DNA of 64,000 bases from positions 1 through 64,000 of IMG/VR virus record IMGVR_UViG_3300047368_000324; one strand, written 5' to 3'. Position numbers and translations under genes: made by a program. Below the pieces are notes generated by a model. That model worked only from the letters and a program-made list of their open reading frames with translations. It had not been told where the DNA came from and made no database searches. Shown here in pieces: positions 40,401 through 47,615 of the stretch (positions within the stretch are counted from its first letter, which is position 1; every line of letters begins with the position of its first letter). Source of the DNA: a virus.

Positions 40401-43024
40401 CTTGGATTAAGAGAGAGGATGTTTCTGGTTCAGAAAATTGGTTTGGTTATGATAGGGAGGGTTACATAGGGCTTCAAACTGGCCAGGCTTCGAGAATGAA
40501 TAAATTTATTCATGGTCTCGCCCCAGGAGTAACCTATAGGCTTTATATATCTGCCGCCTGGAGACCCAACTATGGCCCTTCTGGCGTAAGGGTTTATGTT
40601 TGCGAGCCTGACCAATCTCAATCAGATGCAGGAGATTTAACCAATGAATTAATTGGTTATGGAGAATTTACTTGTAACACCGCAAGGTCTATAGATTATA
40701 ATGCACAAAATCATCATGGAGGAAGAGGCGTTCAAACTAATTTTACGCTAGAAGAACCTTATTCCGCTAATCTTAGAAGCGGGGCATCTAATGTTCCAAA
40801 TGGAGAACGAGAAGATTACGGAAGCATCAAGAATCATGTTGGTAGTGATGGTTTTCGTTTATTCTATGTTGAGTTTACTCCGTCTCTAGGCTCTGGGGTT
40901 ATAGAGGTGAGGCTTGAGAACGCTTTTGTTAGCGGTCTTTATGCTGGTGTTGGTAGGTCAGATTTGGGTAATTATGATTATACATGGTTCGCTCCAACTC
41001 AAGGCGATATGTTTGATGTCAGTCAACCCTGGTTTGAGTCAGAGAGAAAAAACTGGACAGAATACTCGGGAGTTTGGGCAAGCAATGGAATAGCTGGTAG
41101 CAGTGGAGATCAGACGGTTTTTATTGGAGATGTTTTTATTAAAAGCATTAGGCCTTTATATGTTGAAACCGTGAAAGTAAAGGGAGACTGTAAGCAGGGC
41201 GGCTTCGAGCTTGTATTAAAAAACGGCGACACGCAAAATTCAACTCTAGAAAGGGCATACCTAAGGAGTCCCACTTCTCATGCGGACATATTCAGGAAAA
41301 TGTCTGCAACAAATTATGCTGGAGATAGTGTTGACCTGTTTTCAACAGAAGAAGGTACTCTTGGTTGGTTTGAGGTTGATGAAGATTACGAAATAGATAT
41401 TATTCGACAAAATCCTTACTTATTGACGTGGGATCCTTTTGCGGTTGATGCAGAAAATTATTCTGCTCGTGGATCGAATCAAGGCTATATTGCTCAAAAA
41501 TTCGTTCCTGACGTATTTGGTAATGCTGAACATGGCGCTTATGATTTGGACATGGTTGTAAATGATGAAGCTGTTGAGGCTTTATATGAGATCATGCTAG
41601 GAAGAGCGGCAGACGAAGCTGGCAAGACTGCGAAAATTAATAATCAAATGACTGTGAATGAAGTCATAGAGGAGATGCTGGCTAGCTCAGAGTACGCAGA
41701 TTATAAAGCAATTAGAAACCTGCCTGACGACCCTAGACCAGGCATGTCAAAAGAAAGAGCGTTTTATTCAAATTTGATGTCAGGATTTTACCTTGGGCAT
41801 ACGTGTTTCTATCATGGAAATATATGGCAGCTTAAACAAGAATACAGAACTTACGGCAATGACGGAACAAAGCCCTTGAGACCTGGATACGAGAATTATT
41901 TAGGAAATGCTCAATGGAACTGGACTACAGAATTTGATGACATTGCACCAAGCTCTACAAAATGGGAAAACATTAGTAATAAAACCTCTAGCCAAATTAT
42001 TAGCGACGCTGCAAGTGGAACAGGAGCCTATCATAATAGTTCATTAAGCGAGATAAAGGTTTGGAATAATGATGTTTTTGTAGAGAATCTAGTTGCCGGT
42101 TTACGAAGAATATCTTCGGTCGGTATGATGTGGAGCGCGCATTATTTAGATTCTTTTTTTAGAAGACCTTTTATACAAGAAAATTTAGAAACCCAAGAAT
42201 TTGATTACTTGGAGGACTTAGGCGCAATTAATAATAAGGAAAATACCCTATTGCTTGGAGAAAGCAGAACGCTTTCTGATGCAAGCTTTCGCTTCGGAGA
42301 CTCATTGTCCATTAGTAATAGTAATAATTATTGGACTGAACCATCCAAACCAACTAATGGAACTACTAATTGGAAGGCGGTTTATCCACGAATTATGTCA
42401 TCGATTGAGCGGGAGATTGCGCCTCCCCAAATGGGTTGGTATGGAGCGAGCACGCAAGCAATTTCAGGCGCTAATGCGGGAGATGCAGAATTTGCTTTGT
42501 GGGCAGGGGGTTTTGGGGGTATAGATGGAAGGAAGTTAGCTTGGTCTGTAGGTCCAGAATACCCTGTTGCCAAGGTTTATGAATATCAGGGCGCAAGTAA
42601 TCCAAGCGGATGGTCTACGTTGCATGATAATCAAGAGATATTGCTCGATCCTTTAGCGTCGAATTTTGATCCCGTTAGTCCAGCTTTAAATAATTCTCAA
42701 TTTAAAAGAATGATCGGCAACTCAAAGTTTTCTAAAGCTTACGCTTTTGGGGTTGGCAACTCTGTCGAGCTTAGCTCTAGGGGCGCTTCCAGAGACTCAA
42801 GGATTGAACTACCAATTTACGCTGATACAAGTTCTGAGTTTATTGGAGATAATTACTACGGAGGATCAAATCCAATACCTCATAGAGGTCTCGCTGGCAG
42901 AGTCCTTAATGCGGGATTTTTGAATGATTATGCCACGTATAATAGCAGCACTGACCAATATAAATATTCTTCAGCATCGCTTAGTAAGGCTTTTGAAGGA
43001 AGGATTAGAATAAATTTTATATAA
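31484..43024 (+). CDS. giant virion/tail-associated protein, 3846 aa
   Basis: One uninterrupted frame of 11.5 kb. Recognisable parts: a CBM5/12-like segment near 445-500; a long Gly/Ala-rich hydrophobic stretch at about 670-735 that could insert into a membrane; a calcium-type thrombospondin-3-like repeat DQDGLSDYKEIYTSNP near 977-992; a second CBM5/12-like module WDPTANYSEGDVVLV near 1473; several beta repeats ending IDDG or IQDG between about 2200 and 2500; and a DUF4214 module near 3364-3410 (YEIMLGRAADEAGKTA). Composition is rich in Ser, Asn, Gly and Tyr, as in adhesins and tail fibres. No catalytic motif was found. It is most likely a host-recognition or tail-tip protein; the hydrophobic stretch leaves open a DNA-ejection role. 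Confidence 0.7.
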   Translation: MGSSGYQINELEGGYSPTISEKGIDIYGGPRGSLAGTLPTWIAWWVANYRYTPGHIVYMPGVYNADGSNGTYYDTNGMSSRREEIAYSQDIQAVNLQEGGDLVGGDMGRAGSEYSTGSNKRQYFEYGAHTLWVKLFGEPDNSSTNDSSLLTDQDFFNVTKRRRNGWYCFYELMSEVDPQGSGQLEIAFPQGNSVNNNTWNNTKKRYSIVVGNKETLKVVYGSWGEDLFRQISCEPGSTTEIKVKHDETVLNMCDSFILFAAVVAANTGGDLDLINFVVCKSVLRSSGTIEQNLETSPVEVAILPSDKVSIGGNVLRSPQEVPVRDMVDPSFNGSSDFFQDENGQDETATMVSAGYPGVLNPESIFRAAQKSSDFDGTITRIAQGNTAASEVIMNDADLDDDHLYLDKLKFGKVPAYDPRFGEASSSLNSFISSVYNFSLPMSTSSSIDFWQSGQFYKVGKAVRFSPNQSEYSKSEANRTIKDVIWVSRKDHASTSSNKPPMGAGSGMPSDFENECWRSYGVLANQPNSSLLQLNDVYRDSEVFVGGLIINKSPDEILSISGEMVDRALLGSERRIRMSEMTGGSRLYASLTISPAKKFKVKYYRKRNSWGRRSSVTFRFPPAVEDAAAADLWLYANNFRRDHAGSINFAVTFVTHTSFVWAQAKKRRSSFFGILLGVALAVVGILNPALFLTAGMQCAAYGFGGGLALGALGGAVGLGVGTALGASAEAVYANLGKGVGRKKAFTRSSFSQVISKIANDAPSANYVLDRGSAPENGMVIGRNSSDVSSMYDTNLGGSNANVQSENDIIRFNFGNLYPYLYESKYGNTIHVSGQYQFLIQDLNSASAIKIAFNYEEISRRGGRGAVDSFGNTFSGYPAGTPEGSHAGANSTLWSQYRNAANEIVNGNASSTGNLKLISTKNYFNYLLIGPENIRDDLDPLKALVMWSMDLSDAQFSALVGMIQTGFRDLTFNSSGSFSDQDGLSDYKEIYTSNPPIAAAENVAATGYQLEISNNTITHVKEDKTNGRRVKILKSVGESQGMSREDMEVLAKGLAPGEFLLGKDLENSTPQYINFLKSSALSGAKEWTSINNGVKINGGDVIQNGQDFYFVNATFIKNNQNLSDVATLVPRSSSQIYTADSFSPSLTLVKQWQKMLESPYYTEQTNDRSASYYLAGRKLDFSFVVKESADPSLFNLFFFGFSDYIPNFASANMDTYEIDSVAQLPMIKDSKDLTGDYIGNGSTQFVRDDATYTTKHVFRLKDNIPRTAELPVGAIPGFKSELSWEYLGSPSDLTPSVISEWTLPVLKETVSEFTPGQDVIATNKLRPLGFWKSEAGTKLSGSSINGIIEQQEFSLTVNFPWIKMTSAPSDSTAQYVTTQNKDGSTVYLLSPYSKVSGQTSGINLAAFIPSNINDTWKGLMNNTILSSSQTNYILDAYLTNKLDILRTFEVQGFEVSHIQIVISPITDLIDKIEVWDPTANYSEGDVVLVHHTNYNYLSEETGKMQAAQSEFGKLWLYARATRTITNGEKPFHNDNPEPSAAPGSMGELGEVILPVDTKYWECCTAREGSTVDSITSGLGAKKLAKSCYGTDLDVKTYTVSMGEADTFTQPGRSQKTTEIYIPQQRGIYNKNVSMDFSSPKNLIFTTTISPEAKIVGRLPSSAVAYTNEGGTWPGTLNQKDTQYLEPSDYANLYEENPLINLFLRRSVNAGARWSNWIDGIMTSGQDAEIYKKITYSQGDEYQKFETMPTVELAVSKDSGSTFEEFVAKREFDENYPVFHKGFDIPVGIKATISNALGINDSPSNSVGSNLYGYISCLYNPGTEVVGGASGLINFIGEGTGSENVKLKNWSGTDIGNSTAADFYETIATDDESGLLQYGPQTISDELTLHSLNGINRTNYTPAFKIFLPETSSSRNPLDLCVQKCVLILGTRDSNDGLTHNRTKIKNFVSGSGIDFHFDNWFAIPAGQNSYVDQSGNTWPATDQIDKFGEEDNEFIKIKSNLNTLTEALYALSDVVGASTTHNNNFIDLSTTQTHYHGSANPFTNFDEVGVGYLTNILRGAGEFIGAKANASFNNSGTYIGGVGLTQTTVTSTEFMSISQPAFEDKGVHGKPEGSYNMYMYNDSNYTFQIDTAIPALLYKKYTNINDSNDVVNKNYYDLLLDDNCPGGGDSKADFTEDYVFNAEIKLLKNYLMVGEISHYDSNFQEADGYKGRVFLTRSELGDPVNNDTVTIKIDDGINCPHGANLKTLNLSYKLIDPPNLSSIANNINGKLYYYDNDTHVYSFGVSFPVASEFGGRLVIQDGIGPDLTFESQSGPPAINYTRPDSQATSVTFTIDDGVPHGFGVARTGAAYHNLIYPGGFNPVQSFPVVTIADVAIEGSLGVSGDGYIANKVVGVFPDMTIVQINKQYIYNNSDHEYKGLYISMPAFNIADTTDRGLFVSRSSISNRGISRTLELGYPVFGFGPMHAKAVLHEKMFPPDDSGTATLSIQDGTLLGSTKSEGTFEIPYQRLDKAFGTITGIRTSSTFKLWSSSPLINSGNIDLEGLVTCWEHAKVTIETSTSEAIEIQDDLIQESAGFTNFRWNFTDYDLSQSINSQADLIDGLYVTILDRSRGSTEGVDTWETFNYTVAEAIDLFFESGEYQYNYNTAKKDLPTDPLTRKRFSVQIKAKQGSPEKLVVDDQLLKDGGWTHSANISLGSIGDSAEAPIYTNLTQSFKYPEESNNVVVNRMGGQFNIADGDRRYTSVNSALMYSSYATLRSMIINYNPDSTGKIYYTKFINDSPNRVPYSGFRSKIKYDPSRPGMNEPNIWMDRSSFVKSGIDVDEYTTSASSNGAIDLCPNSITTFIWGSKAKWLTHEDENPETDSSPSEFDGDNFVVWNSESYYGSQDWEVIGRSNKGGSDKSYFHLPSWIPTFTANQDWFQTNRIPGWSLTTPHLSFINNYENFQSYGASGATNFCNIIKNGTAVWGGLSLSDAWIKREDVSGSENWFGYDREGYIGLQTGQASRMNKFIHGLAPGVTYRLYISAAWRPNYGPSGVRVYVCEPDQSQSDAGDLTNELIGYGEFTCNTARSIDYNAQNHHGGRGVQTNFTLEEPYSANLRSGASNVPNGEREDYGSIKNHVGSDGFRLFYVEFTPSLGSGVIEVRLENAFVSGLYAGVGRSDLGNYDYTWFAPTQGDMFDVSQPWFESERKNWTEYSGVWASNGIAGSSGDQTVFIGDVFIKSIRPLYVETVKVKGDCKQGGFELVLKNGDTQNSTLERAYLRSPTSHADIFRKMSATNYAGDSVDLFSTEEGTLGWFEVDEDYEIDIIRQNPYLLTWDPFAVDAENYSARGSNQGYIAQKFVPDVFGNAEHGAYDLDMVVNDEAVEALYEIMLGRAADEAGKTAKINNQMTVNEVIEEMLASSEYADYKAIRNLPDDPRPGMSKERAFYSNLMSGFYLGHTCFYHGNIWQLKQEYRTYGNDGTKPLRPGYENYLGNAQWNWTTEFDDIAPSSTKWENISNKTSSQIISDAASGTGAYHNSSLSEIKVWNNDVFVENLVAGLRRISSVGMMWSAHYLDSFFRRPFIQENLETQEFDYLEDLGAINNKENTLLLGESRTLSDASFRFGDSLSISNSNNYWTEPSKPTNGTTNWKAVYPRIMSSIEREIAPPQMGWYGASTQAISGANAGDAEFALWAGGFGGIDGRKLAWSVGPEYPVAKVYEYQGASNPSGWSTLHDNQEILLDPLASNFDPVSPALNNSQFKRMIGNSKFSKAYAFGVGNSVELSSRGASRDSRIELPIYADTSSEFIGDNYYGGSNPIPHRGLAGRVLNAGFLNDYATYNSSTDQYKYSSASLSKAFEGRIRINFI

Positions 43025-43058
43025 TTTATAAATACAGAATTCTTGCATATTATAATAT

Positions 43059-43856
43059 ATGGATCATATGCTAGAAGGCTTACTTAGAAATAATGTAGTT
43101 GAGATGCAGTATTTTAGATTAGGTTTTTTTCCTACTCGCGCTCTTTTAACTTTAAACCCAAGCTTTACAAAAGAAAAAGGAGCCTTAAATGAAGTTGAAA
43201 TTGAAGCTTTTGTTTCTGCCTACGATATATTAAGAAAAAGAATTGTCACATTAAACAATCAAGAAGAAGTTCTTTCAACTAACGTCTTTAACCCTGACGC
43301 AATTTCACCTATGCAGCTGTATGCTAAAGATTTTTGCGCAAATAAAAAAATGGTTGATGATGCAATCTCTGACTTCCAGAGTAAAAGACTTACTAATATA
43401 TCTAGCGTCGGAGATGTTTTTAAATTAAGTTTGAAAAGCAAAATGGTTTTGGTTGATTTATTTATGGCTACGGGCAATTCAATTAAAAATCCTGATGTAA
43501 TTAATCAGCATCTTGAAGATATATATTACGCAGACCCAACAATTCGGGGAATGACTCAAATTAGGTACGGCTTCTTTTTCGCAATGGATTATGAATGGGA
43601 AGACGACAAGCAGGCTTTGGCTTTTGCGGCAAAAAAATGGCTTTCATTGATTGATGTATATCGAGAACTTTTTACTCAATCATGTTCGGAGCGGACGAGA
43701 AAAAATATAGAAAATATTAAATACCCAGAAATTGATCAATTTGATACTTATGAAAAAATAATAGACTATTGGCCATACGCTATATCTCCTAGACCTCCAG
43801 AGGTGCTTGAGTCAGACTTAGTTGCGGTTTATGAAACTGCGGAATCTAATGATTGA
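43059..43856 (+). CDS. unknown protein following the giant gene, 265 aa
   Basis: Mostly helical, acidic, with no membrane segment or known motif. It follows the giant gene by 34 nt, with a TATTATAATAT stretch in the gap that may be a promoter. Its 3' end overlaps the convergent 43829 gene by 28 nt. It could be a chaperone or assembly factor for the giant protein, judged by position only. Confidence 0.65.
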   Translation: MDHMLEGLLRNNVVEMQYFRLGFFPTRALLTLNPSFTKEKGALNEVEIEAFVSAYDILRKRIVTLNNQEEVLSTNVFNPDAISPMQLYAKDFCANKKMVDDAISDFQSKRLTNISSVGDVFKLSLKSKMVLVDLFMATGNSIKNPDVINQHLEDIYYADPTIRGMTQIRYGFFFAMDYEWEDDKQALAFAAKKWLSLIDVYRELFTQSCSERTRKNIENIKYPEIDQFDTYEKIIDYWPYAISPRPPEVLESDLVAVYETAESND

Positions 43857-44872
43857 GCCAAGCTTCTGTATCCTTCGCTTGTATATCTCTGTGCGCCAAG
43901 ATAGTATTTATTAAAATTCTCTTCATTTAGAGATTCATTTAGGGCAACAGTATTTTCGTGAAAATAAAACATGCTGTCTTCTTTGTTTTTTGGAGCTTTT
44001 GTCCTAAAAAGACTCGTAAGTGGAAATACTTTAAATAAATTATCCAAGTCGAATTTGTCGCTAAAAATAGAGGATTCTTTAAAAAAATCTTCTTCAATAA
44101 ACTGATCGGCGTGATAGCGATAAATAGTGTTTGGTATTTTTGAGAAAAATAAACTTTTAATTTTTTTTATGTCTTTAGTTCTTAACGCTTCAGTTAGAAG
44201 CTTTGGGTAATATTCTTCATTTTGTAAATTTTCATTTGATACTGCAATTTGTACAACAAATAAATTATCTATCTTACCTAATGACTTTCTTATCTCACTC
44301 TTTAAAAGATCAAGGTTAAAGAATGGCTTCACCTTACCCATCTCTTTTAACTCTTCTGTTTGACCTGGGGAGTCAATCCAGTTTATTATGTCATACATAT
44401 TTACGCATTTTGAAATCGGCCCAAAGAGTCCAGGTTGAAATATTTTATTCCAGAAGTTTTTTTTAAGCGCAGCAAGTTCGGTGCGGCTATCGATTACAAC
44501 CGCGTCATATTTATTTAGATTAATAACTTCTGATAAAGCATTAATTGTAAAAATGTTTGGGCACGCAAAATAACGCTGTTCATAAGGCTCTATACCACTG
44601 CATAATTCTTCGAAGAAAATTTTAGTGTCGGCATTGTTTATTAATTTTGCTCTTGAGTCGAAATACGTTAAGTCTGACGGTTGTATTTTGGGGAAAGAAT
44701 TTACTAGAAAATCTACTTCGTGACCCATGTCGCATAGGTAATGTGATAGATTTTTTTTAAAAAAATCATTTCGTAGATATGTCCTCGACCTAATAAATTT
44801 TGAAATATTCCATATTGGCACTTGGTCGAATATTCCCGCAGAACAATTTGTTAGATAGAGAATTTTTGACAT
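43829..44872 (-). CDS. unknown protein, 347 aa, possibly glycosyltransferase-like
   Basis: The N-terminus MSKILYLTNCSAGIFDQ with YLCDMGHEVDFLVNSFPK resembles the first Rossmann unit of GT-B transferases, but the C-terminal nucleotide-binding half is not recognisable. Helical and charged in its second half. It follows the antitoxin-like gene by a shared ATG/stop region, forming a two-gene - strand unit inserted between structural and lysis genes. Confidence 0.5.
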   Translation of the reverse strand: MSKILYLTNCSAGIFDQVPIWNISKFIRSRTYLRNDFFKKNLSHYLCDMGHEVDFLVNSFPKIQPSDLTYFDSRAKLINNADTKIFFEELCSGIEPYEQRYFACPNIFTINALSEVINLNKYDAVVIDSRTELAALKKNFWNKIFQPGLFGPISKCVNMYDIINWIDSPGQTEELKEMGKVKPFFNLDLLKSEIRKSLGKIDNLFVVQIAVSNENLQNEEYYPKLLTEALRTKDIKKIKSLFFSKIPNTIYRYHADQFIEEDFFKESSIFSDKFDLDNLFKVFPLTSLFRTKAPKNKEDSMFYFHENTVALNESLNEENFNKYYLGAQRYTSEGYRSLAQSLDSAVS

Positions 44873-45066
44873 TATTTTTTCTTAGATTTTATTCTTTTAA
44901 TTTCTTTATCAAGTATTTTTTCTACGCTTTCTGGATTACCTTCCAGCATAACTTCTGCTGGAGTTTTCCCGTCTAGTAGTGTGTTTTCAGCCTTAAGCCA
45001 AGAGGTTGATTCGTAGCCGTTTAAGTTTTTGCTGAGGGATTGTAATATTTTTTTTGCGTTTTTCAT
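44872..45066 (-). CDS. MbcA/ParS/Xre antitoxin-like C-terminal domain, 64 aa
   Basis: Start 45066 (MKNAKKIL) is preferred over the upstream ATG at 45081, because GTGTA lies 10 nt before it. Residues 23-58 (WLKAENTLLDGKTPAEVMLEGNPESVEKILDK, split here by eye) match the toxin-binding DUF2384 domain found at the end of ParS, MbcA and Xre antitoxins: a Trp-Leu pair, an L-x-G-x-TP-x-EVM core and a closing helix. The N-terminal DNA-binding domain of full antitoxins is missing and no RES-type toxin is adjacent. Family assignment is by pattern only. Confidence 0.6.
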   Translation of the reverse strand: MKNAKKILQSLSKNLNGYESTSWLKAENTLLDGKTPAEVMLEGNPESVEKILDKEIKRIKSKKK

Positions 45067-45076
45067 ATAATATATA

Positions 45077-45099
45077 TACACTTATTGTAAATCTGTGTA
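45077..45099. promoter_or_regulatory. divergent GTGTA pair between antitoxin-like gene and phoH
   Basis: GTGTA on the - strand (45081-45077, 10 nt before ATG 45066) and on the + strand (45095-45099, 14 nt before ATG 45114), each followed by a TATA-rich stretch. The two halves form an imperfect inverted repeat. Confidence 0.5.
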
Positions 45100-45113
45100 T
45101 TATATACTCGTAC

Positions 45114-45842
45114 ATGACGAGGAAAAAATCCACCTTAAAAGAGGATTCCTTAAAGATTCCGCAATTGGAACAATCAATTCACATTGCATCTTTAAGACTT
45201 ACTGAAAAGCAGAAGAAATTTCTTTCGATAGCATTTCAAGAAGACACGAAAATTATGTTTGTCGCAGGGCCAGCAGGTTCCACGAAAACATATATGGCAG
45301 TTTATTCTGCCTTGAGGTTATTAAGCGCATTCAATGAGTTAGATTTGCTTTATGTAAGGACTGTTATAGAGAGTGCTGAAAAAGGCTTGGGAGCTCTTCC
45401 TGGAGATATAGGTGAAAAATTTAATCCATACATGGCACCTTTAGAGGATAAGCTCTATGAAATGCTTCCAAAAAATGATACTTCAAAGAGGGACTTGTTG
45501 GAAACGGGGCGAATTTCTGCTATGCCTATTAACTACCTTCGCGGTTCTAGCTGGAAAAATAAGATTGTCGTCGCCGACGAAGCTCAAAATTTTACATATA
45601 AAGAATTAACTACCCTTATCACACGAATAGGAGATAACTGCAAATTGTTTATTTGTGGAGATTTTATGCAGAGCGATATAAATGGCAAAAGCGGTTTCGC
45701 GCCAATGTTTGATTTATTCAATGACGAAGAAAGTGTATCTAAGGGTATACATTCATTTAAATTTGGCAAGGAGGATATATTACGCAGTGAAATACTTAAA
45801 TTCATTATTAAAAAACTCGATAGCAAAACGAATACTGGCTGA
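45114..45842 (+). CDS. phoH: PhoH-like ATPase
   Basis: Start 45114 (MTRKKST) is chosen; the in-frame ATG at 45054 lies beyond the divergent control region. Walker A is GPAGSTKT at 52-59 and Walker B is VADEAQN near 151, with the downstream LFICGDFMQSD switch typical of the family. PhoH proteins are RNA-helicase-like P-loop ATPases common in marine phages; their role in infection is unknown. Full length at 242 aa. The papain-like peptidase gene follows. Confidence 0.9.
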   Translation: MTRKKSTLKEDSLKIPQLEQSIHIASLRLTEKQKKFLSIAFQEDTKIMFVAGPAGSTKTYMAVYSALRLLSAFNELDLLYVRTVIESAEKGLGALPGDIGEKFNPYMAPLEDKLYEMLPKNDTSKRDLLETGRISAMPINYLRGSSWKNKIVVADEAQNFTYKELTTLITRIGDNCKLFICGDFMQSDINGKSGFAPMFDLFNDEESVSKGIHSFKFGKEDILRSEILKFIIKKLDSKTNTG

Positions 45843-45861
45843 GGCTTTCAAAAGAAAGCTC

Positions 45862-46716
45862 TTGACGGTGCCAGTGCAGCCTATTGATGATAGGGACTGG
45901 AAGATGCCTGACATGAATATAAAAGGCACGATCGCTTTAGAAAACTTTTCTCAAAGAGGGAGGACGCTACCTGTAAAAAACCAGGGCCGTATTGGGTCTT
46001 GCGTTGGACAAAGTGGTAGGGTCGTATATGGTTTTTGTAAAGAATTTGATAATACCGAGCCCAGTGTAATGCATATATATAAAACGGGACAAAAATTTGA
46101 CCCATGGCCTGGCGAATCTTATTCTGGCACAACAATTAGAGGCGCAGCAATTGGCCTAAAGAAGCATGGCTGTTGCGAGGAAAGGTATTGGCCGTATACT
46201 GGAAAAGAAAACGCCCCAATGAAGTATGGCGCCGAAGAAGATGCTGCGAGCAAAAAAATTGAGGGCTTCTATGTTATTGACAAAAATGACGCAAATTTAA
46301 TAAAATCAACTTTATTAAAAGAACCCTTATGGACTTCTATAATAGTTCATGAAGAGTTGTATTATACTAGTTCTTCAGGCGTGATAGATGACGAAAAATA
46401 TCTAGAGTCTAAGAAATCTGGAGGGCACGCCATTGCCATGATTGGCTGGAAAACAATTAAGGGTAGACTATATTGGGAATTCCAAAACAGTTGGGGAAAA
46501 TGGTTCGGGGATGATGGATACTTTTATCTATCTGATGATTTGTACAAAAAAATAATCATCAATGCAAATGGACCGTTTTATATAAAAGCGCATTCTGAAA
46601 ATAGAAAATTTCAACCGCCTCCTCCGAAAAAAGAAGGTTTTAGAAAATTTATTATTAAGTTCTTTGAGGGCTTAATAGATCTGGTTATAAATATGTTAAA
46701 AAAGAAAGGAAAATAA
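45862..46716 (+). CDS. papain-like (C1A) cysteine peptidase, probable endolysin
   Basis: Papain signature in order: TLPVKNQGRIGSCVG with Gln41 (oxyanion hole) and Cys47, GGHAIAMIGW with the catalytic His near 188, and FQNSWGKWFGDDGYF with the Asn near 208. A Pro/Lys-rich linker and hydrophobic end follow (about 255-284). The first codon is uncertain: there is no ATG between the phoH stop and MPDM at 45903, and TTG 45862 behind an AAAGAAAG stretch gives a full N-terminus; the open frame reaches back into phoH. It is followed by a holin-like gene and a spanin candidate, so it is probably the cell-wall lytic enzyme. A role in virion protein processing is the alternative. Confidence 0.85.
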   Translation: MTVPVQPIDDRDWKMPDMNIKGTIALENFSQRGRTLPVKNQGRIGSCVGQSGRVVYGFCKEFDNTEPSVMHIYKTGQKFDPWPGESYSGTTIRGAAIGLKKHGCCEERYWPYTGKENAPMKYGAEEDAASKKIEGFYVIDKNDANLIKSTLLKEPLWTSIIVHEELYYTSSSGVIDDEKYLESKKSGGHAIAMIGWKTIKGRLYWEFQNSWGKWFGDDGYFYLSDDLYKKIIINANGPFYIKAHSENRKFQPPPPKKEGFRKFIIKFFEGLIDLVINMLKKKGK

Positions 46717-46717
46717 A

Positions 46718-46903
46718 ATGGAAAAACAATTCTGGAAAAGTAAAAAATTCTGGGCTTCAGTTGCTGCTGTTTTCATCCCACTATCTAACCATTTTTTTGG
46801 TTGGAATATGGATCATAACGCAGTCGTTACCATGATGGCTCCTATGATTGCTTATGTTTTTGGACAAGGCATGGCCGACATGGGAAAAAACTCTAAAAAA
46901 TAA
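46718..46903 (+). CDS. holin-like membrane protein, 61 aa
   Basis: Basic N-terminus (KSKKFW), hydrophobic segment ASVAAVFIPLSNHFFGW (about 13-29), a short polar turn, a second hydrophobic segment TMMAPMIAYVFGQGMADM (about 38-55) and a basic end: two membrane passes with small size as in class II holins. A strong GGAAA-type site (GAAAGGAAAATAAAATG) precedes it. Expected to form the membrane lesions that release the lytic peptidase. Confidence 0.75.
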   Translation: MEKQFWKSKKFWASVAAVFIPLSNHFFGWNMDHNAVVTMMAPMIAYVFGQGMADMGKNSKK

Positions 46904-47337
46904 TGGGCCCTATTTTAAATACAATCCTTGGCGCTGGGATAAAAATAGGCGCCAACTTAATATCCGCTTGGTTAGAGCAAAAGCGGCAAGATCAACTTGC
47001 ACTAGCTGCGAGAGATAAAGATACCTTGGACGCTTTAATAGCTAGCCAGCAAGCTCAAGCTTCGGATCCTTTTGTGAAGGTGACTAGAAGAATTTTATTC
47101 ATGTCAATTACTTTCACTCTTTGCTATCTGATGTTATACTATGCACATAATCCAACTATCAGTTATGATATGATTGTTCCATATGGCGATAATGCTAGAT
47201 GGGGTATTTTTTCTTGGTTTTTCGGAGGAAAAGATTTTCATGTGGTTCAGCTTACTGGAGGCTTGATGCTTTCTTCTTTTATGGACTTGTGTTTTATGGT
47301 TGTGGGTTTCTATGCAATTCCTAGTAAGAGACGATGA
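46903..47337 (+). CDS. membrane protein of the lysis region, 144 aa
   Basis: Amphipathic N-terminus (ILNTILGAGIKIGANLISAWLEQKRQDQ), then two membrane segments (about 63-81 and 115-137). Resembles small conserved phage membrane proteins placed beside holins; it may be a second holin or antiholin. Starts on the last base of the holin stop (TAATG). Confidence 0.62.
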   Translation: MGPILNTILGAGIKIGANLISAWLEQKRQDQLALAARDKDTLDALIASQQAQASDPFVKVTRRILFMSITFTLCYLMLYYAHNPTISYDMIVPYGDNARWGIFSWFFGGKDFHVVQLTGGLMLSSFMDLCFMVVGFYAIPSKRR

Positions 47338-47600
47338 GAAGGTTAATAATATTTTTGGTTTTATTTGTTTGTTCTTGTAGTCCTATATCTAAGTTTAAAA
47401 AAGATAACAATGTTAATATAAAGTCTCATACATTTAAGCAATTAGATTTAGATGGAAATGGTACCGTTGATCCTTTGGAATTTTATAGCTCTATTGATAA
47501 TATAAATTCTGTGACACCTGCATATGGATTGGGACTAATTTTATTGAGCGTTATTATTTGCGCGTTTGGATCTTCTTTGTTTTATAGATCAAGAAAATAA
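47334..47600 (+). CDS. candidate unimolecular spanin with EF-hand, 88 aa
   Basis: Three parts can be read: a lipoprotein signal (MRRLIIFLVLFVCSC, lipobox VCSC with Cys15 as the likely lipidated residue), an EF-hand calcium loop DLDGNGTVDPLE at 38-49, and a C-terminal membrane segment (about 64-84) with a basic end. Lipoprotein plus C-terminal membrane anchor is the architecture of unimolecular spanins such as T1 gp11, which link outer and inner membranes to complete Gram-negative lysis. The ectodomain here is short for that job. Overlaps the preceding gene as ATGA and follows peptidase and holin genes. Confidence 0.6.
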   Translation: MRRLIIFLVLFVCSCSPISKFKKDNNVNIKSHTFKQLDLDGNGTVDPLEFYSSIDNINSVTPAYGLGLILLSVIICAFGSSLFYRSRK

Positions 47601-47601
47601 G

Positions 47602-47606
47602 GTGTA
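47602..47606 (+). promoter_or_regulatory. GTGTA late-type upstream motif
   Basis: GTGTA 9 nt before ATG 47616. Confidence 0.35.
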
Positions 47607-47615
47607 ACAACAAAT

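Noticed and set aside
45682-45861. Extension of the papain-like frame back into phoH
   Set aside because: The added residues overlap conserved phoH sequence in another frame and show no peptidase features; a start near 45862 is more likely, although no ATG is present there.
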